64,000 bases of DNA from Haloarcula rara (GTDB lineage: Archaea > Halobacteriota > Halobacteria > Halobacteriales > Haloarculaceae). The stretch lies in contig NZ_CP119785.1 of the NCBI RefSeq assembly GCF_029338235.1, positions 2,542,001-2,606,000 on the forward strand. The letters run 5' to 3'. The translations under genes and the position numbers were made by a program. The first letter of the stretch is position 1, and the number at the start of each line of letters is the position of its first letter. The notes under the pieces are model-generated. The model was given only the letters and a program-made list of their open reading frames with translations, was not told the origin of the DNA and searched no databases. Positions 44,127 to 53,656 of the stretch are shown here, piece by piece.

Positions 44127-44242
44127 TATACTCCCTCTTTGGCTACTCCCAATTAAAACTCGCGTGTGTCTCGATCATTGCAGACTGTCACTGTGTCCCA
44201 GCGTTGAGCAAGGCTTTTGATAGTGACTGCCCGCCTCACTGT

Positions 44243-44737
44243 ATGAGCAGCCCACGCGAGATTCTGGACCTGCTGGAGGAGAACGCCCGGTACACCGCCG
44301 AGGACCTCGCCCACATGACCGAGTTCACCGAGAGCGAGGTCGAGGACATCCTGGCGGAGCTCGAGGAGAGTGGCGTCATCAGGGGCTATCAGGCCGTGGT
44401 CAACTGGGACGCCCTGGAGACCGACGGCGAGCGGGTCCGGGCGACCGTCGAACTCAACGTCGCGCTCGACCGTGAGACCAACTACGGCGACATCGCCGAC
44501 CGCATCGCGAAGTTCCCCGAGGTGACCTCGCTGCGGCTCGTCAGCGGCGACTACGACTTCGATCTCACCGTCGAGGGCGACTCGATGCGGGAGGTCTCAC
44601 ACTTCATCAGCGACAAGATAGCGCCCATCCCGGAAATCACCCAGACGGTGACCCACTACATCATGGAGTCCTACAAGGAACAGGGCATGGAGTTCGACGA
44701 CCACGACGACGACGACAGGCTGTCGGTCTCACCATGA
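44243..44737 (+). CDS. Lrp/AsnC family transcriptional regulator
   Basis: 164 aa from ATG 44243 (MSSPREILDLLEENARYTAE). HTH then the ligand domain (VTSLRLVSGDYDFDLTVEGD). It overlaps the aminotransferase gene by 4 nt (ATGA), a conserved pairing in haloarchaea, and probably regulates it in response to an amino acid. The C-terminus DDHDDDDRLSVSP is an acidic extension. The upstream frame back to 44204 is not used. Confidence 0.92.
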   Translation: MSSPREILDLLEENARYTAEDLAHMTEFTESEVEDILAELEESGVIRGYQAVVNWDALETDGERVRATVELNVALDRETNYGDIADRIAKFPEVTSLRLVSGDYDFDLTVEGDSMREVSHFISDKIAPIPEITQTVTHYIMESYKEQGMEFDDHDDDDRLSVSP

Positions 44738-45879
44738 CACTGGAGCCAGCCGACCGAGTCGACGCCGTGCCGCCGTCGGGTATCCGGCGGTTCTTCGAGC
44801 TGGCCGAAGAGATGGACGACATCATCTCGCTCGGTGTGGGTGAGCCGGACTTCTCGGCACCGTGGGCGGCCCGGGAAGCCGCGATTACGTCGCTGGAACG
44901 CGGCCAGACCTCCTATACGGCCAACAAGGGGAAACGCGAGCTTCGTGAGCGCATCTCGCGCTATGAGTCGGCACAGCACGACCTCGACTACGACCCGGAC
45001 AATGAAATGGTCGTCACTGCGGGCGCGAGCGAGGGGCTCGACCTCGCCTTTCGTGCGCTGTTGAATCCCGGCGACAAACTGGCCGTGGCCCAGCCCTGCT
45101 ACGTCTCCTACGTCCCCGGGGCGACGTTCGCGAGCGTCGACGTGGTCGACGTACCCACCCGCGTCGAGGACGAGTTCAAGCTGACCCGCGACGTGCTCGA
45201 AGCGTCCGGTGCGGCCGAGGCCGACGCGCTCGTCTACTGCTATCCGAACAACCCGACCGGGGCGACGATGACGGGCGAGGAGCTGCGCGAGGTGGCGGCG
45301 TTCTGCCGGGAGCACGACCTGGCCGTCTTCGCCGACGAGATATACGCCGACCTGACCTACGAGCACGAGCACACCTCAATCGCGACGCTGCCGGGGATGC
45401 GCGAACGGACCGTCGTGTTCAACGGGTTCTCGAAGGCGTTCGCGATGACGGGCTTTCGCCTGGGCTATGCGATGGGGCCCGAGGACGCCATCACGGCGAT
45501 GAACCGCATCCACCAGTACACGATGCTGTCGGCGCCGACGACTGCCCAGTACGCTGCCATCGAGGCGCTTGACAACTGCCTCGACGAGGTCCAGGAGATG
45601 ACCGCCCAGTACGACCGCCGGCGCAACTACGTCCTCTCGCGGTTCGAGGACATGGGCCTCTCCTGTTTCCCCGCTTCGGGCGCGTTCTATGCCTTCCCGG
45701 AGTGTCCGTGGGACGACGCCGGCGAATTCGCCGAGGCGCTTCTGCAGGAAGAGAAAGTCGCTGTGGTCCCCGGCACGGCCTTCGGGGAGGGCGGTGCCGG
45801 CCACCTCCGCGTCTCGTATGCGACCGGGCTGGACGACCTCAAGACCGCCATGAACCGCATCGAGTCGTTCGTCTCGTGA
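44734..45879 (+). CDS. Class I/II aminotransferase (PLP)
   Basis: 381 aa. The PLP lysine is in FNGFSKAFAMTGFRLGYAMG; TAGASEGLDLAFRAL, YCYPNNPTGATMTGEEL and VFADEIYADLTYEHEH are the standard aspartate-aminotransferase-fold motifs. Transfers the amino group of an amino acid to a 2-oxoacid; which one is unknown, aromatic or aspartate-like are plausible. Cotranscribed with the Lrp gene. Confidence 0.92.
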   Translation: MTLEPADRVDAVPPSGIRRFFELAEEMDDIISLGVGEPDFSAPWAAREAAITSLERGQTSYTANKGKRELRERISRYESAQHDLDYDPDNEMVVTAGASEGLDLAFRALLNPGDKLAVAQPCYVSYVPGATFASVDVVDVPTRVEDEFKLTRDVLEASGAAEADALVYCYPNNPTGATMTGEELREVAAFCREHDLAVFADEIYADLTYEHEHTSIATLPGMRERTVVFNGFSKAFAMTGFRLGYAMGPEDAITAMNRIHQYTMLSAPTTAQYAAIEALDNCLDEVQEMTAQYDRRRNYVLSRFEDMGLSCFPASGAFYAFPECPWDDAGEFAEALLQEEKVAVVPGTAFGEGGAGHLRVSYATGLDDLKTAMNRIESFVS

Positions 45880-46042
45880 ACTCCCAGGGTTACGGCCCTG
45901 GCTGCCCAACTCGAAACCAACCAGTTATCATCTGGAATATATGTGGCGAAAGTTTAAGTAAGATTGCTGTTGATACACGGGCATACTGTGTCTCACTACT
46001 CCGTACTGCCCGGTGTGGACGACAGCACCGAACTGGCGAGTA

Positions 46043-46052
46043 GATTTTTTAC
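46043..46052 (+). promoter_or_regulatory. TATA element for the pilus ATPase operon
   Basis: GATTTTTTAC is centred 27 bp before the ATG at 46075, giving a leaderless transcript. A second AT-rich element AGTTTAAGTAAG is at 45951-45962. The 45880-46074 gap holds no gene. Confidence 0.55.
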
Positions 46053-46074
46053 ACAGGGCGTGAAGTGAACAACA

Positions 46075-48609
46075 ATGGCAATAGAGGATACTAAATCAGG
46101 GACGGACGGGGCCGATGACGGGGTCACATCGCCCGACCGAACCGCGACAGTGGGGGAGTACACGTGGGAGGATCTCCGACGTGAACTCCACGACGGTGGT
46201 CCGTTCGACCGAGCCGACTATCTCGGGTTCGACCCCGAGACCATCGCGGACAGGCTCGAGGACGCGGCCGGTCTCGCAAAGGGCGTCAATCAACCGTTCG
46301 CCGAGTACATCGACCCGGAGACGACACCGGTCGTCAAGGGCGAGTACACCTGGGAGCACTTCAAACAGGAGTACTACTACGAGGCTGGCGCCAAGCCGTG
46401 GAACAACGGCGACCAGCCCCGCGACAAGCAGGGGAACGTCGTCCCTTTCGACGGCGAGTCGTACCTCGGTTTCGAGCCTGAGCAGACGGAGAACCGGCTC
46501 TCACAGGCCGAGGACTTCGCCTCCGAGCTGGACAAACTCGTCGACGAACGCACCGTCGACGTCAACCCCGAGCTAGACGAAGACGAGTTCTTCTCCACGC
46601 AGGAGGGTCACACGACGGTCGTCAATCGGTACGACCTCGAGAAGGCCGTGCCGCTCTCGAAGAAGTCACACTTCAAAGAGCTGGAGCGGTACTGGGTCAA
46701 CAAACCGTACGCCTGCGCCATCATCTTCCAGTCCCGAAAAGAAAACGAGAAGAAGTACTACGTCATCGAACCGTATCTCAACCCCATCGAAGAGGACCTG
46801 CAGGGCTTCCTCTCGGGCAAACTCAGGACGGCTATCAAGTACTCCGAAGACGACGTCATCGTCAAAGGGTCCAACGCCGACCGGGCACAGGTCATCCAGC
46901 GCGAGGCCGAACAGCTCCTCTCGCGGTACGACCTGTATAAAGACTCCATCAGTGCGGGCGCCGGGTCGGGCTCGGGCGGGGGCGGGTTCCTCGACGGGCT
47001 CAAGGAGATGTTCAACGACACCGAGACGACCGCGCCGGAGGTGACTGGCCAGCTCGACGGCCTCTCAGTCCGGCCCGAACCGGCTATCCTCGCGGACGAC
47101 CCTTCGAAGCTCACCGAGTACCAGGTCGAGAAGCTGCTGTACACGCTCAAACGGGACTTCATCGGCTACGGGCTCATCGACCCCATCAAACACGACATCA
47201 ACGTTGAGGACATCTCCTGTGACGGGTACAACTCGCGGGTGTTCGTCTACCACACCGACTACGAGCAGATTATCTCGAACGTCGAACACGGCGAGACTGA
47301 GCTCGACGACTTCGTCGTCAAACTCGCCCAGCGGTCCGGGAAGGGTATCTCCAAGCGGCAGCCACAGATTGACGCCACGCTCCCGGACGGCTCGCGCGCC
47401 CAGCTGACGCTCGGTCGTGAGGTCTCCGACCACGGGACCAACTACACCATCCGCCAGTTCAAGGACGTCCCGTTCACGCCAATCGACCTCATCAACTGGA
47501 ACACCTTCTCACTGGACGAGATGGCCTTTCTCTGGCTCTGTATCGAGAACAACAAGAGCCTCATCTTCGCCGGCGGTACGGCATCCGGGAAGACGACGAG
47601 CCTGAACGCCGTCTCGCTGTTTATCCCCTCGAACTCCAAGATCGTCTCCATCGAGGACACCCGCGAGGTCGAACTGCCCCAGCGTAACTGGGTCGCAAGC
47701 GTCACTCGCCCCTCCTTCGGGGACGACGACCAGGGCGACGTCGACGAGTTCGACCTGCTGGAGGCCGCGCTCCGCCAGCGCCCCGACTACATCGTCATGG
47801 GTGAGATCCGTGGTGAGGAGGGTCGGACGCTGTTCCAGGTCATGTCGACCGGCCACACCACCTACACCACCTTCCACGCCGACTCCGTCGGCGAGGTGAT
47901 CAAGCGCTTTACCACCGAGCCCATCAACGTCTCGAAGACACTGTTTACGGCGCTTGACCTCGTCTCAATCCAGACCCAGACCCGTGTCGACGGGAGCAAG
48001 GTCCGCCGGAACAAATCGCTCACGGAGATCAACGAGTACTCCGCCGAGAACGACGAGATCAACGTCCGTGACGTCTACGAGTGGCGTGCGGAGACAGACG
48101 AGTACATCCAGATGGGCAACTCCAACACCCTAGAAGAGATCAAGTTCGACCGCGGGTGGACCCAGGAGAAACTCGACGAGGAACTGTTCAAGCGGAAAGT
48201 CGTCCTGGCCCACCTCATAGAGCAGGGCCTCAACTCCTACACGGAGGTCGCCGCGTCCATCCAGGCCTTCATCAACGACCCCGAGACCATCCTGACGCTC
48301 ATCGCCAACGACCAACTGGAACGCTCCCTGGAGGACCTCCGGGAGATGGAGTCGGTCAAGATAGACATCGACCCCGAAAAGGAGGAGATGGTTCCCCGAC
48401 CGGAGGCCCCGCCAGAGATGGTCGAGGAGACCAAGCAGGTACTTGACAACGCCGGGCCGCTGTTCAGCAAGTTCAAGAGCGGCGACACCCCGGACATCGT
48501 CTCCGCCCTGATGGACGGCAACGCGCTCGAAGACACCGACACCGAGGACGACGTGACGGAGTTCGGCCAGTTCGTCCCGAAGGCCGGCAAGGAGGCCGAT
48601 AGTGGATGA
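46075..48609 (+). CDS. Type IV pilus / type II secretion ATPase (PilB/TadA-like)
   Basis: 844 aa cytoplasmic ATPase that drives pilin assembly. Walker A GGTASGKTTSLNA near residue 499, Walker B region RPDYIVMGEIRGEE near residue 570, followed by the His box STGHTTYTTFHADS. The N-terminal 260 residues are unusual: a module beginning EYTWEDLRRELHDGG (residue 28) recurs as EYTWEHFKQEYYYEAG (residue 90), each with YLGF(D/E)PE and a helical DRLEDA/NRLSQA stretch. A Gly/Ser linker (AGAGSGSGGGG, about 301-311) separates it from the core. Overlaps the platform gene by 4 nt (ATGA). Start supported by promoter spacing. Confidence 0.92.
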   Translation: MAIEDTKSGTDGADDGVTSPDRTATVGEYTWEDLRRELHDGGPFDRADYLGFDPETIADRLEDAAGLAKGVNQPFAEYIDPETTPVVKGEYTWEHFKQEYYYEAGAKPWNNGDQPRDKQGNVVPFDGESYLGFEPEQTENRLSQAEDFASELDKLVDERTVDVNPELDEDEFFSTQEGHTTVVNRYDLEKAVPLSKKSHFKELERYWVNKPYACAIIFQSRKENEKKYYVIEPYLNPIEEDLQGFLSGKLRTAIKYSEDDVIVKGSNADRAQVIQREAEQLLSRYDLYKDSISAGAGSGSGGGGFLDGLKEMFNDTETTAPEVTGQLDGLSVRPEPAILADDPSKLTEYQVEKLLYTLKRDFIGYGLIDPIKHDINVEDISCDGYNSRVFVYHTDYEQIISNVEHGETELDDFVVKLAQRSGKGISKRQPQIDATLPDGSRAQLTLGREVSDHGTNYTIRQFKDVPFTPIDLINWNTFSLDEMAFLWLCIENNKSLIFAGGTASGKTTSLNAVSLFIPSNSKIVSIEDTREVELPQRNWVASVTRPSFGDDDQGDVDEFDLLEAALRQRPDYIVMGEIRGEEGRTLFQVMSTGHTTYTTFHADSVGEVIKRFTTEPINVSKTLFTALDLVSIQTQTRVDGSKVRRNKSLTEINEYSAENDEINVRDVYEWRAETDEYIQMGNSNTLEEIKFDRGWTQEKLDEELFKRKVVLAHLIEQGLNSYTEVAASIQAFINDPETILTLIANDQLERSLEDLREMESVKIDIDPEKEEMVPRPEAPPEMVEETKQVLDNAGPLFSKFKSGDTPDIVSALMDGNALEDTDTEDDVTEFGQFVPKAGKEADSG

Positions 48610-50669
48610 GTCTGGACACGAAGGGCAAACGGCAGAACACGAAACGCCAGAAGGAGCTCGCGAGCGGTGGCGCCCTGGGTGACGCCTTCTATCCGGCCTA
48701 CCAGCGGCTGTTCAACGAGGAAGGGGAGTTCGTAAACAGCGTCGAGGACAAGCTCGCCCAGGCCCGGATGGCCGACAACGTCGAGATGTTCCTCGCCCGG
48801 GCCCTCGCGGTCGGTATCATCGCCGGGGTCGCGCTCTGGCTCGTCGGGAGCCTGCTTGGCTTTATCGCGGTGAGTCTCTTTTTCGCGGGCAGCGGAGCAC
48901 CGACGTTCATCGGTATCTCGATACAGAACGAGACGCTCCTGATGCTTATCGACACGCTGAAACTCCCCTTCATGGTCCTCGTGACCGGTGTGGTCTTCGG
49001 GGCCATCGGCTTCGGCGTGGGCTTTGGCTCGCTCGTCTCGATTCCCTACTTCCGTGCCAGCGCGCGCGAACGCGAAATCAATATTCTCCTCTCGGACGCC
49101 ATCTCGTTCATGTACGCCCTCTCCGTGGGTGGGTTGAACCAGCTCGAAATCCTCCAGGCGATGGGCGAGGCCGAAGACACGTACGGTGAGGTCGCCCAGG
49201 AGTTCAAATCCATCGTGCTGGAGACGGAGTATTTCGATACCGACTACCGGACCGCGGTGCGCAACCAGGCTATTCAGACACCCTCGGGCGAGCTGTCGCA
49301 GTTCCTCACCGATATGCTCTCTATCATCAACTCCGGTGGGGACATGACCTCCTTCTTGGAGGACCAGAAGGAAAAGCACATGCGGACGACCAAGCAGGAA
49401 CAGGAGAAGATGCTGGAGACCCTGGAGCTGTTCGGCGAGATGTATATGACCCTCTCGCTGTTCCCGCTCTTGCTCATCATCATCCTCGTCATCATGACGA
49501 TGATGGGTAACGCCCAGCAGATGCTCATCTACGGCACCGTCTACGGGCTCATCCCGCTGACGGGTATCGCCTTCCTCGTTCTGGTCTCGACGGTGACCCA
49601 GGACGCTATCGGCGACGGCTACCTCCGACCCAACTCCGACGAGGAAGACGTCGTCGTCGACGAGGGTATCGCGGTGTTCAACCTCGGCCTCATCGAGTCC
49701 TACACTGGGACCTACAGCGTCTTCGACCGCATCAAGGGCCGGGAGGGGACCTACGAACTGGTCCAGATACTCAAGAAACCCCACCTGTTCTTCCGCGACC
49801 ACCCGATGCTGGTGCTCGGGCTGACGATTCCGCTCTCGGTGCTTGCGCTTGTCGTGAGTATCGTCCTCGGTGAGGCACCACTCAGTATCAGCGGGATGGA
49901 AACAAATCCCGTCAGCGCCACGTTCTTCTGGGTGTACGTCCCGATGTACATCAACTTCATCCCGCTCGCGGTGTTCTACGAGTGGAACCAGCGCTCGCGG
50001 AAGGCCATTATCGGGAACCTCTCCGAGAACCTCCGGAAGCTCGCCTCCGCGAACGACACCGGGATGACGCTGCTCGAATCCATCAAGGTCGTCTCGGAGA
50101 CCTCCGCCGGCAAGCTCTCCGACGAGTTCGAGACGATGCACGCGAAGGTGAACTACGGGACCAGCCTCAAAGACGCCCTGCGGGAGTTCAACAACAAGTA
50201 CCACGTCCCGCGGATGGCTCGAACGGTCAAGCTCATCGCGGAGGCCCAGGAGGCCTCCAGTCAGATTCAGGACGTGCTCTCGACGGCGGCCCAGGCCGCC
50301 GAGAACCAGGACGACATCGACCGCTCCCGGAAGTCCCGGACCCGGATGCAGACGGTCATCATCATCATGACCTACCTGACGCTACTCGGAGTCATGGCAC
50401 TGCTGAAGACGCAGTTCCTCGACGTGATGTCGGGGCTGACCCAGCAGGCCAGCGGTGCGGGCGGTGCCGGCGGTGCCGGCGGCGGTCAGTTCGGCGGGAA
50501 CATCGACACCGACGCGCTGTCGATGCTGTTCTTCCACGCGGTCACGCTCCAGGCGTTGCTGTCGTCGTTCATCGCCGGCTACATCCGAGAAGTGAAGCTG
50601 CTGGCTGGCGTGAAATTCGCCGTCATCCTCTCGACGATTGCGCTCGTCGTCTGGATGGCTGTCGGGTAA
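48606..50669 (+). CDS. Type IV pilus platform protein (T2SSF/TadC family)
   Basis: 687 aa membrane protein with two T2SSF domains: residues about 150-270 (ILLSDAISFMYALSVGGLNQ) and about 455-570 (SANDTGMTLLESIKVVSETS). Hydrophobic helices flank each, about nine in all. A Gly-rich loop GAGGAGGAGGGQFGG is near residue 620, before the last helices. Partners the ATPase encoded just upstream and is the inner-membrane base for the pilin-like proteins further on. Large for the family because the two-domain layout is typical of archaea. Confidence 0.92.
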   Translation: MSLDTKGKRQNTKRQKELASGGALGDAFYPAYQRLFNEEGEFVNSVEDKLAQARMADNVEMFLARALAVGIIAGVALWLVGSLLGFIAVSLFFAGSGAPTFIGISIQNETLLMLIDTLKLPFMVLVTGVVFGAIGFGVGFGSLVSIPYFRASAREREINILLSDAISFMYALSVGGLNQLEILQAMGEAEDTYGEVAQEFKSIVLETEYFDTDYRTAVRNQAIQTPSGELSQFLTDMLSIINSGGDMTSFLEDQKEKHMRTTKQEQEKMLETLELFGEMYMTLSLFPLLLIIILVIMTMMGNAQQMLIYGTVYGLIPLTGIAFLVLVSTVTQDAIGDGYLRPNSDEEDVVVDEGIAVFNLGLIESYTGTYSVFDRIKGREGTYELVQILKKPHLFFRDHPMLVLGLTIPLSVLALVVSIVLGEAPLSISGMETNPVSATFFWVYVPMYINFIPLAVFYEWNQRSRKAIIGNLSENLRKLASANDTGMTLLESIKVVSETSAGKLSDEFETMHAKVNYGTSLKDALREFNNKYHVPRMARTVKLIAEAQEASSQIQDVLSTAAQAAENQDDIDRSRKSRTRMQTVIIIMTYLTLLGVMALLKTQFLDVMSGLTQQASGAGGAGGAGGGQFGGNIDTDALSMLFFHAVTLQALLSSFIAGYIREVKLLAGVKFAVILSTIALVVWMAVG

Positions 50670-50847
50670 CCCCGTCACTCTCTGGGGCCGTTTTCACCTC
50701 GCCCGTTGTCGAAGTCAGTCAGTTCGAGCCGACCAAGAGCCGCGGCGTTAGCGGCCCGCTTATCGCTGACTCGCCGGCCTTTTCGTGAGCAAGGCGACGG
50801 AGAAGTGAAGGGGCCATTGGCTGATGGAGCGTAGCGACGGAAAGGAA

Positions 50848-50919
50848 TGGACTCGCCGGGATTTGAACCCGGGGCCTCTCCCATGCCAAGGGAGTGATCT
50901 ACCCCTGATCTACGAGCCC
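50848..50919 (-). tRNA. tRNA-Ala (anticodon GGC)
   Basis: Minus-strand cloverleaf: GGGCTCG pairs with CGAGTCC, anticodon stem CTCCC/GGGAG around loop TTGGCAT, T stem CCGGG/CCCGG around TTCAAAT. Anticodon GGC reads GCC, alanine. Discriminator A at 50848. CCA not encoded. It lies alone in the 400-bp gap between the platform gene and the pilin genes; the rest of that gap has only promoter-like AT-rich sequence near 51005-51035. Confidence 0.95.
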
Positions 50920-51069
50920 GCTTCGTATTACAGAGTATCCGACGACCTTTATTAAACCCATCGAACCAACGTCGGGACGGGAGTCGGTAGCGTGGTCAGC
51001 CACAACTGATAATAACCTCGGCGATAGTCCTTGATTAAACAGTTGTCGGGTCACAACGAGTCAACACAG

Positions 51070-51651
51070 ATGAATACGCAGCGTAGTGATGAGTCGCAGA
51101 ACCGTCGGTCGAGCCAGCCGACCGGCGACCGCGGACAGACGACGCTCGATTTCGCCATCGGCGTGAGCGTCTTTCTAGCGGTGTTGCTGTTCATCTTCCT
51201 GTTCATTCCAGGCATCCTCTCGCCGTTCACCGCGAGCGCACAGGACGAAACAGTCACGTCGAATCGTGTCGCGGACCAGCTGGCTAAGGGGACCCTAGCG
51301 GAGCCGGAAGCGCCGTACGTGCTTGACAGCTACTGCACCGAAGCGTTCTTCGCTGAGGAGAGTCCGTCGGACTGCCGGTTCTCCGATGGGTCACTCAGAA
51401 CACAGCTTGGTCTGGGTCCGGGCAACCAGCAGGTCAACGTGAGTCTCCGCGGGAATCTCACGGCCAGTGGGGACGGCCAGGAAGTGCTCTACTGGGACAC
51501 CACCGGCGACGACACGGGCCTGGTCGAGTCGTCGGGCGACACCCATCTCACACGTGGGGACCCGGTGCCGACGTCACGGCCGTCGGTCACGTCGGTCCGG
51601 GTGGTCACACTCGACGGCGAGGACGTGACGCTGTTCGTGGAGATGTGGTAA
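51070..51651 (+). CDS. Pilin-like secreted protein (DUF7287-like)
   Basis: 193 aa from ATG 51070. N-terminus GDRGQTTLDFAIGVSVFLAV then a hydrophobic helix to residue 60 is a class III (pilin) signal: cleavage after RG, with Asp at +5 in place of Glu. The C-terminal part has two Cys and NxS/T sites (VSLRGNLTASG). First of five overlapping genes on this strand, presumably assembled by the upstream ATPase and platform. DUF name from memory. Confidence 0.8.
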   Translation: MNTQRSDESQNRRSSQPTGDRGQTTLDFAIGVSVFLAVLLFIFLFIPGILSPFTASAQDETVTSNRVADQLAKGTLAEPEAPYVLDSYCTEAFFAEESPSDCRFSDGSLRTQLGLGPGNQQVNVSLRGNLTASGDGQEVLYWDTTGDDTGLVESSGDTHLTRGDPVPTSRPSVTSVRVVTLDGEDVTLFVEMW

Positions 51652-51652
51652 G

Positions 51653-52237
51653 ATGCGAGGGCAAGCACACACACTGGAGGCGACGGTCGCTGGACTGCTC
51701 ATGCTGTCGAGTCTCATCTTCGCGTTACAGATGACGGCCGTGACGCCGCTGTCCGCGAGTACGTCGAGCCAGCATATCGAGAATCAGCAGGGAGAAACGG
51801 GCCAGGGAGTGCTCGCCGTAGCGGCAGAGGCGGGGGCGCTGAAACCGGCGGTCCTCTACTGGAACAATAGCTCGGCACGCCACCACAACGTGGGCGCCCA
51901 GCGGTACTACACGAGGGGGCCACCCGAGAACCGATTCGGGGCGATGCTGGAGCGGGCGTTCGACGAGAACGGTATCGCGTACAACGTCTACTTCCGGTTC
52001 CAGGCCGCCGATGGCGACGACATCACTCGCGAGTACATTTACAGCGGTGTTCCGACGGACAACGCCGTCACGGCGACACACACGGTGACGCTGTGGGACG
52101 ACGACCCGCTGTACGAGGAAGACGGCACCCCGAGTTCGACCCGGCTCAACACGGAAAACATGACCTACCCGATTCCCGACACCGGGGACAACCTCTACAA
52201 CACGGTCCGCGTGGAGGTGGTCGCATGGCGAATCTGA
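51653..52237 (+). CDS. Pilin-like secreted protein (DUF7288-like)
   Basis: 194 aa starting MRGQAHTLEATVAGLLMLSS, a minimal class III signal with RG at the very start and Glu at +6 of the mature part, followed by a hydrophobic helix. The remainder has a conserved middle (TGQGVLAVAAEAGALKPAVL) and an exported beta-rich tail. Starts 1 bp after the previous gene and overlaps the next by 13 bp. Confidence 0.8.
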   Translation: MRGQAHTLEATVAGLLMLSSLIFALQMTAVTPLSASTSSQHIENQQGETGQGVLAVAAEAGALKPAVLYWNNSSARHHNVGAQRYYTRGPPENRFGAMLERAFDENGIAYNVYFRFQAADGDDITREYIYSGVPTDNAVTATHTVTLWDDDPLYEEDGTPSSTRLNTENMTYPIPDTGDNLYNTVRVEVVAWRI

Positions 52238-53223
52238 GCCGGGACGACCGCGGGCAGATACTGCTCATTGCCGCGTTCGCGCTGGCAGTCATCTTCGTGG
52301 CGATGGCGCTCATCGTCAACTCGGCCATCTTCACCGAGAACCTGGCGACCCGGGGCGAGACAGCGGGCAGTGAGGGCGCGCTCTCGATGCGGGCAGACGT
52401 GACGGAAAATGTCGGCGAGGCAGTCGAAGCGGCCAACCGGAACGACGACGGGTCGGTCGACTCCGTCCGGGCGAGTATCCGGAATATCTCCCGGCAGACC
52501 GGGTATCAGTCCGCACGCTCCGGTCGGGTCGTCGACGTCTCCTACAAGTCCTCCAGGGAAGGAGAGCGAATCTACCAGGAGAACAACTCGAACTTTACAA
52601 ACGCGGCGGGCGACGAGCGCTACCAGCTGGTCGGGAACGTCTCCCGGGTCGAGGACGCCAGCGGGACGCGAGCGTTCGTCATCGAGGCGTCCAGTATTGC
52701 GGACTCCACTGCACCGTTCGAGATCAGGGTTCAGGACAGCACCGCTGGCGGAAACGAGAACAGCTGGCGGGCTCGCATCTGGGACGCCGGTAGCGACACC
52801 GTCCACGTCCAAACGGTGAAAAACGACAGCGGGACCACTGTCACCGAAGACTGCAAAGTCACGACAGATAGTCCGGGAACGAACGTTACAATCGACGTCA
52901 CTGGCGGGACTATCGACGGCGAGGAGTGTGACGCGCTGGGCACTAACTCGACCGGCGAGAACTTCCACTTTGGCGCCGGAACTGGGGTGACCCCCGGCAC
53001 CGACGACACCTACGACATCTCCTTTGACAACGCCACCGAGATTACGGGCACGTACTCGCTGGTCGTCCACGATGGACCGGAAGACCTCGAACTCCTCGAT
53101 GAGTCCGACGGTCCGAAGTCTAATGCCGCGCTCTACAACGTGACGGTCGAGTACACGTATCTCACTGCCGACCTTCGCTACGAGACAGACGTTCGGGTCG
53201 CCCCGGGTGAGCCAGATGTCTGA
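52225..53223 (+). CDS. Pilin-like secreted protein (DUF7261-like)
   Basis: 332 aa from ATG 52225. DDRGQILLIAAFALAVIFVA is a pilin-like signal and helix. The rest is rich in Asn-X-Ser/Thr sequons (NNSNFTNAA, NRNDDGS, NATEITGTY), consistent with an N-glycosylated surface protein. Overlaps neighbours at both ends, so translation is coupled. Confidence 0.8.
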   Translation: MANLSRDDRGQILLIAAFALAVIFVAMALIVNSAIFTENLATRGETAGSEGALSMRADVTENVGEAVEAANRNDDGSVDSVRASIRNISRQTGYQSARSGRVVDVSYKSSREGERIYQENNSNFTNAAGDERYQLVGNVSRVEDASGTRAFVIEASSIADSTAPFEIRVQDSTAGGNENSWRARIWDAGSDTVHVQTVKNDSGTTVTEDCKVTTDSPGTNVTIDVTGGTIDGEECDALGTNSTGENFHFGAGTGVTPGTDDTYDISFDNATEITGTYSLVVHDGPEDLELLDESDGPKSNAALYNVTVEYTYLTADLRYETDVRVAPGEPDV

Positions 53224-53656
53224 TGCGCGTGCAGTCTCGACGACGCTGAGCTACGTGCTGGCTCTGGCTATCGCGACGTTGCTCATCACCGGGTTGATTA
53301 CCGCCGGTGGGACCTACGTCGACAGCCAGCGCGAGCAGGTCATCAGGGACGAACTCAGGGTCGTCGGGCAACAAATCGCCGCTGACGTCGAACGGACGGA
53401 CAGGCTGGTCAGGGCCGGTGATTCGGACGACCCGATCGTCACCCTGAACCGGACGCTTTCGAACAGGGTGACCGGCGCCAGCTACGAGACCACGCTGGTG
53501 CCGAGCGACCAGACGCTCGTGGTGAACACAACACAACCCGACGTGTCGATTCGAATCGGTCTCACGGTCGAGACTTCACTCAGAGCGACCTCGGCACGGG
53601 GTGGCGACGTCCAGATTCGCTACAGGGGCGACAAGCTGGAGGTGCGAAATGTCTGA
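53216..53656 (+). CDS. Pilin-like secreted protein (DUF7266-like)
   Basis: 146 aa from ATG 53216 (MSDARAVSTTLSYVLALAIA), a short charged N-terminus, then one long helix. The motif RAVSTTLSYVLAL resembles RAVSEVVSYVLVF in the next gene. Mature part beta-rich (TLVVNTTQPDVSIRIGLTVE). A GTG at 53207 is a possible alternative start. Overlaps both neighbours by 8 bp. Confidence 0.78.
   Translation: MSDARAVSTTLSYVLALAIATLLITGLITAGGTYVDSQREQVIRDELRVVGQQIAADVERTDRLVRAGDSDDPIVTLNRTLSNRVTGASYETTLVPSDQTLVVNTTQPDVSIRIGLTVETSLRATSARGGDVQIRYRGDKLEVRNV

Noticed and set aside
48237..50204. 655-aa open frame on the minus strand
   Set aside because: It is the antisense shadow of the ATPase and platform genes; composition is His/Asp/Gln-rich without domains, and the plus-strand proteins are clear.
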